A stretch of DNA of 47,578 nucleotides from a virus, in IMG/VR virus record IMGVR_UViG_3300031566_000073, positions 1 through 47,578 of that record. One strand, written 5' to 3'. The position numbers and the translations under genes were made by a program. How positions within the stretch are numbered: position 1 is the first letter of the stretch; each line of letters starts with the position of its first letter. Positions 1-8,142 of this stretch are shown here, one piece after another. The notes under the pieces are model-generated. The model saw only the letters and a program-made list of their open reading frames with translations, did not search any database and was not told the DNA's origin.

Positions 1-158
1 GGACCCATGGAAACGATGGTGCCCCTGGCCTTGACCTCCTGCGCCGCGTCGGGCAGCACGATACCGCCCTCGGTCACTTCCTCCGGCTTCTGCCGGCGGA
101 TGATTACCCTGTCCGCCAGCGGTTCAAGCGTCGTTTTGAGCTTCTTGGCTTTCGCCAT
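1..158 (-). CDS. groES: GroES-like co-chaperonin (cut by window edge)
   Basis: The first 52 residues of a chaperonin-10 protein, which in bacteria caps the GroEL folding chamber. The N-terminal beta strand has the family pattern LADRVIIRR (residues 14-22). It is followed by the mobile loop, with GGIVLPD at residues 31-37; the hydrophobic IVL tripeptide is the part of GroES that docks on GroEL. The ATG at 158 has an AAGGAG ribosome binding site 9 bases upstream. The start lies inside the 3' end of the preceding gene (35-base overlap). The C-terminal half is outside the window. Known family role: phage GroES homologues such as T4 gp31 redirect the host chaperonin to capsid proteins. Use on this phage's capsid is inference; the family call is firm. 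Confidence 0.9.
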   Translation of the reverse strand, partial: MAKAKKLKTTLEPLADRVIIRRQKPEEVTEGGIVLPDAAQEVKARGTIVSMG

Positions 159-474
159 TAGTCCCTTGCTCCTTTCCTGGTGTCATCAACTTCTCCCCAA
201 GGCCGATTCTTTCGGCATCCTCGTAGCAATCCGCGCACATCAGGTCTATGTCCTCGTCCGTTGGCGTCTTGTGCTTTCCGCATCGCTTGCACGTTCCCCA
301 GAGCCAACCTTCCCTAGCACATGCCTTGTGCGGATAATGCGCATACCCGTGGCGTCCCTTTCCGCACGTCCAGCCCCAATCGTGCCCCTTCAAAATGCAA
401 TCCAGGTTGAGACCCACATCCAACCAGACGACGCGCGGAACCTTTACCATTACCGTCTTGCTTTCGCCCGCCAC
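124..474 (-). CDS. Small protein with a C-terminal four-Cys zinc-binding motif
   Basis: Hypothetical protein of 116 residues. I chose the GTG at 474 because AGGAGGG lies 6 bases upstream; the ATG at 549 has no ribosome binding site and would overlap the preceding gene by 58 bases. The C-terminal half has a Cys pair (CKRC) and, about 18 residues later, a second pair (CADC), a likely zinc ribbon. The tail is acidic and Gln/Asn-rich. It lies just before groES and overlaps its start. No specific function is visible. CxxC ribbons also occur in the next three genes upstream, so this end of the genome carries a run of zinc-binding proteins. Confidence 0.65.
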   Translation of the reverse strand: MAGESKTVMVKVPRVVWLDVGLNLDCILKGHDWGWTCGKGRHGYAHYPHKACAREGWLWGTCKRCGKHKTPTDEDIDLMCADCYEDAERIGLGEKLMTPGKEQGTNGESQEAQNDA

Positions 475-491
475 GTTCGCCCTCCTGAAAG

Positions 492-854
492 TCAGTCCCA
501 GAAACGCCGTTCCGGCCCCGGCTTTGCAGATGCCTTCCAGCGTCGGCATACGGAAGTCCAGGGCTGTTCAAGTGGCCGCATCAGAAAATCACACCGCTCG
601 CAGTCGTCCGAAAACGAGGCCCAAGAGATATGCTCGCATGTGGCGCAACAGCGCGGCATAGGAACCGTCTTGAACGTCGGCGCGGCACGTTTCCGGGCGG
701 CTTCGAGCTTGGCCTCGTCCGCAGCCGCTTGTTCGGCCCGCCGGCGCTCTTCTTCCATGATTTCTTCCAGCGTCGGGAGTCTACATTCCCCGGTTACTGG
801 GTCAAAACGGTACTCGGTCTGAGAGCCCGGCGAGACTCCGAAAAAGTCCATCAT
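492..854 (-). CDS. Hypothetical protein with charged helix and Cys cluster
   Basis: 120 residues. The N-terminus is followed by a strongly charged Glu/Arg/Ala helix (about residues 29-57), then CCATCEH, CERC and a last Cys, which could bind a metal. The ATG overlaps the stop of the upstream gene as ATGA, which suggests translational coupling and supports this start. Function unknown. Confidence 0.65.
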   Translation of the reverse strand: MMDFFGVSPGSQTEYRFDPVTGECRLPTLEEIMEEERRRAEQAAADEAKLEAARKRAAPTFKTVPMPRCCATCEHISWASFSDDCERCDFLMRPLEQPWTSVCRRWKASAKPGPERRFWD

Positions 855-1255
855 GCCTTCTTCCCCTTCGTTCGCCCCTTGCCCGCCTTGCCTTCGAGTC
901 GCCTCAGTTCCCGCACCGCCTCGTCGCCCGTCAGGGTGCGCTCAAAACCGCAGCGCTGGCAGCGCTCAAGCACCTCGGCCTCTTGCCAGACCCGGCCTGT
1001 GATGGGCTGCCCCGGAAAGTCTGGTATCCGAGAGCCATCCCAGAGGGGTGCCCAATAGCCGCCCCATTTGCGAGATGTCTGAAACTTATGGCCGTGAAGA
1101 CCGCAGAGTTCTTGGACTGTCTTGATCAAGGAACGGATGGTGCTGCCCTGGTCTATGAAACTCTCGACGAGCGCGTCATGTCGTTTGTGCAAAATACCCA
1201 GTTCAAACTCCAGCGAAGAGACTTTTGCCCGCAAGCGCCAGAATGCCATGTTCAT
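851..1255 (-). CDS. Hypothetical zinc-binding protein, tandem paralogue A
   Basis: 134 residues. An N-terminal heptad-like helix (about residues 10-50) leads into a C-terminal motif CQRCGFERTLTGDEAVRE. The same motif, as CTRCGIEEKLTGDEAVRE, occurs in the protein encoded immediately upstream, and both share a following LEG. The two are therefore tandem duplicates that have diverged through most of their length. The start overlaps the upstream stop as ATGA. The only prediction I support is a small coiled-coil protein with a zinc knuckle; its partner is unknown. Confidence 0.7.
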   Translation of the reverse strand: MNMAFWRLRAKVSSLEFELGILHKRHDALVESFIDQGSTIRSLIKTVQELCGLHGHKFQTSRKWGGYWAPLWDGSRIPDFPGQPITGRVWQEAEVLERCQRCGFERTLTGDEAVRELRRLEGKAGKGRTKGKKA

Positions 1256-1623
1256 TCCCCCAAAAGGCGAGCATTCTTGTTGCCTTCCAAGTTCGCCATT
1301 TCTCGAACTGCCTCATCGCCCGTCAGCTTTTCCTCGATTCCACAGCGAGTGCAGCGCCGGATTAACCACGGCTCGAAGCGCTCTTCATTTCCAAACCAAC
1401 CCGTGCGCCAACCGCCAGATTCCCGTGCTCTTGGGAAGAAATCGTGCCCTTGTCCGGCGCATACCTTCTGCAAGTCAGACTTGAGCGAGTCGATTTGCTC
1501 CTGAAGCCGCGGACGGTCGTCGAGTATCAAGCCTTCCCAAGTTCTCCCGGTTGGCGTCATGGCATTCACGCCCTCCAACTCTGCCACCCGCTTCTTTGCA
1601 TTCCGCCATCGCCAAAGCCACAT
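1252..1623 (-). CDS. Hypothetical zinc-binding protein, tandem paralogue B
   Basis: 123 residues starting MWLWRWRN. The ATG at 1623 has AGGAGA 7 bases upstream and is preferred over an earlier in-frame ATG at 1650. It has an N-terminal helix, a central segment, then a Cys pair and LTGDEAVRE shared with the downstream gene. This is the first gene after the terminator at 1670-1696, so it needs its own promoter. A copy of the GGTTACGGTT repeat lies between terminator and gene. Confidence 0.7.
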   Translation of the reverse strand: MWLWRWRNAKKRVAELEGVNAMTPTGRTWEGLILDDRPRLQEQIDSLKSDLQKVCAGQGHDFFPRARESGGWRTGWFGNEERFEPWLIRRCTRCGIEEKLTGDEAVREMANLEGNKNARLLGE

Positions 1624-1659
1624 CCCCGTTCTCCTAAAATGCCCCCTCATAACAGGCCG

Positions 1660-1669
1660 AACCGTAACC
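1660..1669 (-). promoter_or_regulatory. GGTTACGGTT repeat, copy 1
   Basis: Reads GGTTACGGTT on the minus strand, immediately after the T-run of a terminator and 36 bases before the start of the gene at 1623. Identical copies lie at 9933-9942, 21972-21981 and 32413-32422, all in the same orientation. Placement after a terminator favours a promoter or activator-binding element; that function is inferred. Confidence 0.5.
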
Positions 1670-1696
1670 AAAAAAAATGCCCCGACTAGCGGGGCA
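1670..1696 (-). terminator. Rho-independent terminator
   Basis: On the minus strand a perfect 7-bp stem (TGCCCCG / CGGGGCA) closes a 5-base loop and is followed by eight T. The stop codon of the 45-residue gene at 1686-1823 lies in the loop. It ends the long tail and virion transcript. It is the clearest classical terminator in the window. Confidence 0.9.
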
Positions 1697-1823
1697 CTTG
1701 ATTTCGGGCATTTCCGGCAGGCGGGCCGCGAGCCTTCCGGGTCCGGCCAAACGCCAGTTGCCACCGGCGCTCGTATTGCCGACGCGACACCAGGCAAGGC
1801 CGACGCCTGGACCCCTTTCCCAT
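1686..1823 (-). CDS. Small basic phage protein (45 aa)
   Basis: 45 residues, very Arg-rich, containing RRPCLVSRRQYERRW. The ATG at 1823 has AAGGAG 8 bases upstream and follows the stop of the 1337-residue gene by 3 bases. The stop lies inside the terminator loop. Short peptides with an RR-P-x-V-x-R-x-x-Y-x-R-x-W pattern are common in tailed phages, with no known role. The ribosome binding site and position make it likely real. Confidence 0.6.
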   Translation of the reverse strand: MGKGSRRRPCLVSRRQYERRWQLAFGRTRKARGPPAGNARNQVPR

Positions 1824-1826
1824 CGC

Positions 1827-4800
1827 CTATCTCCTTCCGCCCACGGTCCCCTGAATGGCCCTCGGCACGTCCAGGCCCCATCTGGCCCGTTCCTCCATAA
1901 TCAGGCGGACTTCCGCCGCCCACCGTTGCTGGGCAGGCACGTCGCCCGACTCCATGGCGCGCCTCAATTGACTCCGTACGCGCATCAACCGCTCGCCCAG
2001 TTCCGCCGCCTTGGCCCGCAAAAGCCGTTCGGTCTGAAGTTCCTGCACCCGGCCGCCCATCAGGGCCTTCGCCACAGCCCGGCCCGTAACCTTCTTCTCG
2101 CGGGCAAGCCCCCAAATCCGCTCAATCTCTCGCGGAGCTCGCAACTGCTGGAGGACGTGGCCCAACCCGCCAATCTGGCCCGGAGCCCCGCCGACTTCGC
2201 GCCCGAAGATCGTCCTGCCGAAGACCCGTTCGACCGGCATCTTGATCGCCGGGGTCAGCGCCCGGGCGAACATCTGAAGCGGGTTCTCGATGACCTCGAC
2301 GGCTTCCTGATAGGGCGTGTACATCGCCAAGGGCAACACCACGCCGCCCTCAGACCCGCCCGTGACCTGCACCGGGGCCGACTGCCCGAGCCATGCGGGC
2401 AGCAAATCCTTGGGTATCTGCTGGTCCAGGAACAGGACTTCGAGAAGATTTTGCATCTTCGGCAGGCTGGCGGCGTACCGCGGCCGCTCTACAAGGTCCC
2501 GGAGCTGGCGATAGGTGTTATTCCTGACCCATTTCCAGAACGGGAACAGGCGCTGCATCGTGCTTCGTTCGAGCGGCGTTGCGCGGGCGTAGTCGAAGAT
2601 GAACTCTTTGACGCGCTTCGCCGCATCGGCCCACGAATCGCCCTGGGACACACGCGAGAGAAAGAACTCCATCTTGTCGAGGTTTTCGATGTACCGGCTG
2701 TTCAGGTCGTACCAGCCGTTGAGAATCCGCTGGGGAACCCGAGCCGCCTTGCCCAGTAGCCCCCGCCCCGCCGCCGGGTGCATCGCCATCCGCAACCGCT
2801 TCTCAGCCTCCGTGACAAGGCCGCTCTCCATGCCCTCCTTGAGCATTCCCCAGAAGCCGTGGTCCACGACGCGGTTCTGCTCCAGGAATCGGTAGAGTCT
2901 GTCGCCGCGAACCACCTTGCCGCCGCCGATGTCAAAACTGATATCCCGCAGGGCCTTCATCAGGGCCTTGGGGTTGTCGGCGAAGTCCTTGGCGAGCTTG
3001 GCGACGTGGAACAGGGCCGGGCGGAAGCGGTAGTCCTGCAAGCGGAAGCCGCCGGCCAGCTTGAGCATCTGGTTCGAGAGCATGTTGACCGTCGGCCAAC
3101 TGGGGCCGAGCAGCGCCTGGCCCTTCCAGAGGCCGAGCAACTTGTCGTAGGCCCTGAGAAGCGGCCCGCTCTTGGCCGGGTCGTCGAACCAGCCGATCAC
3201 GTTCTCGGTCTCGGGGATGAGCCACTTCGGTATCGCAACGTCCACCTTGGCCTGCCCCATCTGGAGACCGCGGAACAGGTTGCCCTTCGTGTACGGAACC
3301 TGCCAGCCGGGCATCGTGGCGTTGTGCGGAATCGTCTTGCCGTAGAACTCGGCCAACTCCTGAACCATCCGGGTACTGGCGAGGCGCTTCTCGCTCCGCA
3401 GGATGCGCTCGACGCCCGCGATGGTCGGGTCCGTCACGAACAAGGGACCCTTGTAGTCGCCGAGCAGCCACTTGAACGCCCCTTCGCCGGAAAGTCGGTT
3501 CGCCTCCTGCGTGCTGACGGCGTAGAGTTGCGCCCCCTTGGCGAGCAAGCGGTCGCCGCGCTGCGGGTTGCTGCTGTAGAACGTCCACTTGCGGACACCC
3601 TCGTCGGCCCATTCGACGATGAACAGGCCCCGGTGCTTGGCGTTGGGCAGCCCCTTCTGCAACCGCCCGACGACACGCGAGACGCCTTCGGCGCTGACGA
3701 TGCCCCTGAGCCGCGCCTGGGCAGTCACGGCCTCGTGGGCTTCGGGCCGCATGATGCGGGGCATGTAGTTGTCGAGCAACGTCTTGGTGATACCGGCGCG
3801 TTTCTCGGCCACGCCAACCTGCTTCATGGCCCCGGCGACGTAATCGACCGCCGCCTTCACGTCCACGTCGTCCAGCCAGCGGGACTTCTCGGCTGCGAGT
3901 TTCAGGAAGGCATCGCTTCGCTTGTAGAAGGCCGGAACGCCCTTCGGCCCGACGCCTGCGGCAAGCGCCCCGACCTTGCCCGCCCTGACAGCCTGAATGA
4001 CCGGCTGCGGCGTCTCTGCCACGCCGAAGACGAACTGCATGACCTGCTTGCGGGTCTCAGCGCTGTCGCCGCCCAATCGCTTGACCGCCGGGGCGACATA
4101 GGAGTCCAGTTTGCGCATGAACTCGCCACCCGCTTCCGCCCCGCGCTCGCCGCCGCCCGTCAAGGCCCTGGTCACGCGGGCCTCGATGTCGGTCTGCTGG
4201 CCGGGGATGAGCTTGCGCATCCAACGAGCGGCGCGGCCTGCCGCCGTCTGCTCGGGTGTCACGGCAGGGAGTTTCGCGCCCTGACGCAGTACATTCTCCA
4301 GTTGCCCGAAGATGCCTGCGCCGGGGCGGAAAACCGCCATCTCCTGCACGGCGCGCAGCACATCTGGGATGGTCTTCGATTGCTCCAGTCGGGCGATGGC
4401 CTTGGGAAATGCGGCCACGTCGATGCGGGCCTGCTTGAGGCTCGCCTTCGTCAGTTGAATCGCTTCCTTGACGCCAAGGCGCTCGGCTTTGGCTCCGTAG
4501 ATTCGCCCCGCCTTGCCCAACAGAACATCAATCTTGCCCGGCAGGACCGCCCCCACATGAGCCACACCACGACGCTGGGCTGCCGTGACCTCCGGGCGAA
4601 TGGCCCGCGTCATGGCGGACAGCGCCTTCTTCTCGGCCGAAATGACGCCGGGCAACACAACCTGTTCGGGCACGCGAACCGGTGGCATGGCCTTCCCGAC
4701 AAGTTCGTTGGCCCGCTCCAGGCGGCGGGTCCAGTCGTCCAGTTTTGTCAGGCTTTCGCCCAGGGCGGTTCGCAGGGCCGACGCCTTCGCGGTCTTGCCC

Positions 4801-5840
4801 TCGATGCTCTGCCGGAACTTGCCCAGTCGCTTGATGCCACGGACTCGGGCATTGACTTCCTGCGAAAGCGCCCGAATCTCCTTGCGCAGTGCCGTTGACC
4901 GCGCCTGGTGCGCCAGCAATTTCTCGGGCCCGACCGTGGTGACTTGTGTGGCCGCCTTAAGCCCGCGCTCGACCGTCCGAATCTGCCGCTCGATGCGCGC
5001 GCCCTCGGCCGCCGTGATACCGATGCCGGAAATCGCCTTCTGAAACCGCGCGGCCCGCCCCAGCGGCAACGTGATTTCCGCCGCCGTGAACGGCATGTGC
5101 AGAATCGGAGCGCCCTTGCGTGCGAACTCCGTGAAGAAACTCCGCGCCGCATCCCCCGCAGCGCCCTTCTTGGCGACCTGCCTGAGCAGGTTGCCCTTGA
5201 TGTTCTCGACCAGTTTGGTCGCCAACTGGCCCGCCTTCTTCGGGTCTTTCGCGGCAAGGGCAGCGGCCTTCTTCATGCTGCGAGCGCCGACGTTCGCCAA
5301 TGCACTGTACCGACCGAGAGTCTTGACGGTCCCCGTCTTGAGCGCCGCCCGCACGGCGTCGTCGATGCCCAACATCGCGGCCTTCTTGACCGCCGTACCG
5401 CCCAGGCTGGCGAACTTCGTAGAGCCGCCTGCCAGATACGTCAAGGGGTCAATCGCCACGTCGCCGACGAAACCGGCAACCGCCTTGGCAATCTTGTTCT
5501 TGACGCCGACCTTCTCCAGCACGTCGGACATGTAGACCTTGGGCAGGCCGAACACGTCCTTGGGCTTCTTGGCCCGCTTGACGCCCGCCACTTCGCCGAC
5601 GGCCTGAGCGACCAGGTTCCTGGGCAGGTCCAGGAGGTCGAGCGGATAGTCCCACCACTTCTTCTTGCTGCGCAAGGTCGGGTGCTTCTTCAGTTCCTCC
5701 ATGCCCATGCGGTTGATTTCGTCGATGCTCAGGCGCGGACCCTTCCGCCGGTCAGCGCCTGCGTAGGCCGTCTTCGCCATCGCCGCCAGTTTCGGCAGTT
5801 TGGGCAATTTGAGTTTGGGCAGCGCGGGGAGTCGGGTCAT
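1827..5840 (-). CDS. Large internal virion / DNA-ejection-type protein (1337 aa)
   Basis: The largest gene in the window. The protein begins with a repeated LPKL stretch, then has DPLTYLAGG at residues 131-139 and long Ala/Arg/Lys-rich helical regions. An aromatic motif, LFPFWKWVRNN, lies near residue 1100 with helices around it. These last features recur in very large virion proteins of short-tailed phages, thought to be packed inside the head and ejected with the DNA. I see no peptidase or lytic transglycosylase motif. The start has only a weak ribosome binding site (GGCGG), and the promoter of the opposing gene lies just upstream. The assignment to ejection proteins rests on size, composition, tail-gene context and the FPFWKW motif, not on a proven homologue. 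Confidence 0.65.
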   Translation of the reverse strand: MTRLPALPKLKLPKLPKLAAMAKTAYAGADRRKGPRLSIDEINRMGMEELKKHPTLRSKKKWWDYPLDLLDLPRNLVAQAVGEVAGVKRAKKPKDVFGLPKVYMSDVLEKVGVKNKIAKAVAGFVGDVAIDPLTYLAGGSTKFASLGGTAVKKAAMLGIDDAVRAALKTGTVKTLGRYSALANVGARSMKKAAALAAKDPKKAGQLATKLVENIKGNLLRQVAKKGAAGDAARSFFTEFARKGAPILHMPFTAAEITLPLGRAARFQKAISGIGITAAEGARIERQIRTVERGLKAATQVTTVGPEKLLAHQARSTALRKEIRALSQEVNARVRGIKRLGKFRQSIEGKTAKASALRTALGESLTKLDDWTRRLERANELVGKAMPPVRVPEQVVLPGVISAEKKALSAMTRAIRPEVTAAQRRGVAHVGAVLPGKIDVLLGKAGRIYGAKAERLGVKEAIQLTKASLKQARIDVAAFPKAIARLEQSKTIPDVLRAVQEMAVFRPGAGIFGQLENVLRQGAKLPAVTPEQTAAGRAARWMRKLIPGQQTDIEARVTRALTGGGERGAEAGGEFMRKLDSYVAPAVKRLGGDSAETRKQVMQFVFGVAETPQPVIQAVRAGKVGALAAGVGPKGVPAFYKRSDAFLKLAAEKSRWLDDVDVKAAVDYVAGAMKQVGVAEKRAGITKTLLDNYMPRIMRPEAHEAVTAQARLRGIVSAEGVSRVVGRLQKGLPNAKHRGLFIVEWADEGVRKWTFYSSNPQRGDRLLAKGAQLYAVSTQEANRLSGEGAFKWLLGDYKGPLFVTDPTIAGVERILRSEKRLASTRMVQELAEFYGKTIPHNATMPGWQVPYTKGNLFRGLQMGQAKVDVAIPKWLIPETENVIGWFDDPAKSGPLLRAYDKLLGLWKGQALLGPSWPTVNMLSNQMLKLAGGFRLQDYRFRPALFHVAKLAKDFADNPKALMKALRDISFDIGGGKVVRGDRLYRFLEQNRVVDHGFWGMLKEGMESGLVTEAEKRLRMAMHPAAGRGLLGKAARVPQRILNGWYDLNSRYIENLDKMEFFLSRVSQGDSWADAAKRVKEFIFDYARATPLERSTMQRLFPFWKWVRNNTYRQLRDLVERPRYAASLPKMQNLLEVLFLDQQIPKDLLPAWLGQSAPVQVTGGSEGGVVLPLAMYTPYQEAVEVIENPLQMFARALTPAIKMPVERVFGRTIFGREVGGAPGQIGGLGHVLQQLRAPREIERIWGLAREKKVTGRAVAKALMGGRVQELQTERLLRAKAAELGERLMRVRSQLRRAMESGDVPAQQRWAAEVRLIMEERARWGLDVPRAIQGTVGGRR

Positions 5841-5858
5841 ATTCTTGACACCGCCATA

Positions 5859-5887
5859 TTGACATTTGCCCGCAGGGCGGGATAATA
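5859..5887 (+). promoter_or_regulatory. Sigma70-like promoter for the lone plus-strand gene
   Basis: TTGACA at 5859-5864 matches the -35 consensus; GATAAT (5881-5886) follows after 16 bases, or ATAATA after 17. The spacer contains a CCCGC/GCGGG inverted repeat that could bind a regulator. It sits about 30 bases upstream of the ATG at 5919, in the gap between divergent genes. Confidence 0.65.
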
Positions 5888-5918
5888 GAGTAGGTCGCCG
5901 AAAACGGAGGGAGAATCA

Positions 5919-6188
5919 ATGAATGAGGGTAATTGGCGAATCCTTGCTGTACTCGTTCTGATTGGATTAGTCATCGGCAGTCTGTACGGTGGCTATTGGG
6001 CCTATGACAAGGACCGGCGATACAACAGCACATGGCAGCGCCAGCAACAGAACTACAAGACCGGCGCGATAACTTGGCGACCGAGGGACAACTCGGCCTG
6101 GGTTTTCGCTGGCATCGCCATTGGCGCTAGTTGGATTGGCGGCATTGGTCTACTTGCCGTCACTCGGCCGCGCCACGTCCCAAATTAG
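5919..6188 (+). CDS. Lone plus-strand small membrane protein (moron-like)
   Basis: 89 residues with two hydrophobic segments (about 7-27 and 62-80) flanking a polar, Gln/Tyr-rich middle (GGYWAYDKDRR onward). This predicts a two-pass inner-membrane protein. GGAGGG lies 8 bases before the ATG, and a sigma70-like promoter is just upstream. It is the only convincing plus-strand gene in the window, sits between two large virion genes, and is visibly less G+C-rich than they are. Its 3' end overlaps the convergent gene by 29 bases. An independently transcribed, differently composed gene inserted in the late region fits a moron, for example a superinfection-exclusion or envelope protein. That role is inference. 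Confidence 0.7.
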   Translation: MNEGNWRILAVLVLIGLVIGSLYGGYWAYDKDRRYNSTWQRQQQNYKTGAITWRPRDNSAWVFAGIAIGASWIGGIGLLAVTRPRHVPN

Positions 6189-7443
6189 CAATCGCCCGGT
6201 CGATGATCGGCAGTGTTTGGACCAGAAGTTTCTTGCGAACGGCCGCGCCGCGCTGCATACTCGGAACGGGGAGATGCTTCCAGAACGGTATCGTGGTTTC
6301 CAACGTTTCTGCCGTCCAGCCTGAGGTCAATGCGGTTGAAAGTCGCTCGCCCAACTGGCGCAGTTTGGTTGCCTTGGTCTGGTCGGGAACCTTCGCCTCC
6401 AAGATGCTGCGGACGATACCCGAAACACCGCTGGCAAAGTTCGCCAACTGGCCTTCTGACGACCAAGAATCCGGGTCTGCCGCTAGGAGTTCTTCTACTT
6501 GTCGATCAACGGGTTCTAGTTTCTTCAGTTCCCCGAGTTCCTTCTCCTCCTCGAATTTCAGGCCAGCATATTTCCATTCCGGCGAGGTCTCTCGCTGCAA
6601 TTTCGCCGCCTCGATGCCCATTGCGGCTATCTCTTTCTGGACGCCCAGGCCAGTCGTCTGCATCCGTTCGTCAACAGCCTTCAACTGCATGGCAAGGTCG
6701 CCCTGGGCCTTCTGGAGTTGCATGACCTTTGCGGTGTCGCCCTCCTGTTGGGCCTTGAGCATCGCCATCTGGTTCTGCGCCTGCTTGTCGAGCAATGCGG
6801 TTCGCGCCTGCCGGTCCTTCTCGGCCTCGGCGCTCGTGAATTGCTGGCCCGCCGCAGTTTGCTGTCCAACGAACTGTCGCCCGCGCTCGGCCTCTCCGAC
6901 GGCCGCTTGACGGCCTTCCTGAGTCTGCTGGCGCTCAAAGAGCATCGCCAGGGCCGACATCTGCTGCGGACTCGGACCTGCCGGGCCTTGGGGCGCACCG
7001 CCACGCCCCGCCATCGCCTGAATCGCCGGCGGATAGAAGCCGCCCGCTACGCCCTGTTGCTGTGCGCCGGCAGGGCCGTAACTGTAGGGCCGAACGTACC
7101 GAGATGAAAAGCCCGGCGGAACCCAGGCGCGGTGACTCTGCCTGCCCAAACTCTGGGTGAGCGGCGACACCGGATTCCAGGTCTGCCAAAGGGGCGCACC
7201 GCCCCCCTGCGGCCGGGGTTGCCCCGCGCCGCCCGCCACCCGCATCAAGGCGCGCTCAAGGGGAACTTGAGTCGTACCCGCCTGTGGGCCGGGAATCGGC
7301 GCGGGCATCGGTTGTGCCGTGGCGGCCGGTTGCCGGGCCACTGTCGGCGACGCCGCCTTGGGCCGCTTCTTGGTCTTGCCGTCCTGGTCGTCGAAATACC
7401 TGAATGCGGCCGCCATCGTGGTCCCGAAGTTGACGGGGTCCAT
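6160..7443 (-). CDS. Coiled-coil, Gln/Ala-rich probable virion protein
   Basis: 427 residues. The N-terminal third is a Pro/Ala/Gly-rich linker (about residues 26-150). It is followed by a long Gln/Ala/Glu-rich coiled coil (about 160-290) and a helical C-terminus. GGAG lies 6 bases upstream of the ATG. Its position before the 1337-residue protein resembles the second internal-virion or tail-tip gene of podoviruses, but no family motif was recognised. Confidence 0.6.
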   Translation of the reverse strand: MDPVNFGTTMAAAFRYFDDQDGKTKKRPKAASPTVARQPAATAQPMPAPIPGPQAGTTQVPLERALMRVAGGAGQPRPQGGGAPLWQTWNPVSPLTQSLGRQSHRAWVPPGFSSRYVRPYSYGPAGAQQQGVAGGFYPPAIQAMAGRGGAPQGPAGPSPQQMSALAMLFERQQTQEGRQAAVGEAERGRQFVGQQTAAGQQFTSAEAEKDRQARTALLDKQAQNQMAMLKAQQEGDTAKVMQLQKAQGDLAMQLKAVDERMQTTGLGVQKEIAAMGIEAAKLQRETSPEWKYAGLKFEEEKELGELKKLEPVDRQVEELLAADPDSWSSEGQLANFASGVSGIVRSILEAKVPDQTKATKLRQLGERLSTALTSGWTAETLETTIPFWKHLPVPSMQRGAAVRKKLLVQTLPIIDRAIANLGRGAAE

Positions 7444-7465
7444 GTTCGCTCCTTCGCTACGTGCG

Positions 7466-7843
7466 CTAGTCCGAATTGACTTCGGCGTGAACTGCTTTGG
7501 CGAGAATCGCCGCGCAGGGTTCGATGACTTTGTGTAGGAGTTTCGTCAGGTACTCAGCCTGTGATTCCTTGAAGAAGCCCGAGAAGAACTCCGTCAGGTC
7601 GGCCACTGCCACCTCTAATGCCTCGTGGGCCAAGGTGTCTTCCAGGTCGGCCTGCCCATCGTGCGCCTTGGTGAAGACGTCGATATACGCCATCTGGCGG
7701 CCGATATTGACCTCGGTGCTGCCGAGGCTCTTGTCGTCGCCCACGTTCTTGAATGTCAACTCAAAATTCCAGCTCCCGGCGTTCAATTGCGACAGGCATT
7801 CGCGGAAGAAGCGCTCCGCCCAGAGCTGGTCCGGCTTGTTCAT
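7466..7843 (-). CDS. Small protein with metallopeptidase-like HExxE segment
   Basis: 125 residues. The middle reads YIDVF, then LEDTLAHEALEVAVADL (about residues 67-83). Small phage metallopeptidase-like proteins commonly have TLVHELLHLL at this point; here the third zinc position is Glu, not His (HEALE). It may be a degenerate or variant zincin, or a structural relative without activity. The ribosome binding site is weak (GAGAT). The flanking small genes give no firm role. Confidence 0.5.
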   Translation of the reverse strand: MNKPDQLWAERFFRECLSQLNAGSWNFELTFKNVGDDKSLGSTEVNIGRQMAYIDVFTKAHDGQADLEDTLAHEALEVAVADLTEFFSGFFKESQAEYLTKLLHKVIEPCAAILAKAVHAEVNSD

Positions 7844-7864
7844 GGCAATCTCGCTAGTGCGGGC

Positions 7865-8131
7865 TTAGTGAATGTCGCCTGAGAAATAGACCCCGAAGGT
7901 ATCCCACGGCAATCCGTGCACTATCCCCCGGCTCTCCGGCATCGCAAAGCGCACGGTAGAATACGCGAGCCATCCCTGGACTGAGTCCAAGCAGCCAGGG
8001 GTCGTAGTCGTCGTCTTCGACGCTGAGTCCTGAGAGGGGGGCGAGGTTTTCCCAGTCTCGCCCTTCACGCGGCCGACAACGACCTTGCGGCGGCGTCCGG
8101 GACGGCGCACGACCCTTCGGATGATCGTCAT
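7865..8131 (-). CDS. Hypothetical protein, basic N-terminus
   Basis: 88 residues beginning MTIIRRVVRRPGRRRK, followed by a Thr/Ser-rich middle. I use the ATG at 8131 because AAGGA lies 7 bases upstream. A competing minus-strand frame over the same DNA (7854-8156) has no such start. Third codon positions are strongly G+C-rich in the chosen frame. No family recognised. Confidence 0.5.
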   Translation of the reverse strand: MTIIRRVVRRPGRRRKVVVGRVKGETGKTSPPSQDSASKTTTTTPGCLDSVQGWLAYSTVRFAMPESRGIVHGLPWDTFGVYFSGDIH

Positions 8132-8142
8132 GGCAAGTCCTT

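Noticed and set aside
1677-4898. Long open frames on the plus strand opposite the 1337-residue gene (1677-2759, 2778-4898)
   Set aside because: They are antisense shadows of a G+C-rich gene: Arg/Pro/His-heavy, no ribosome binding site, no domain, while the minus frame is protein-like.
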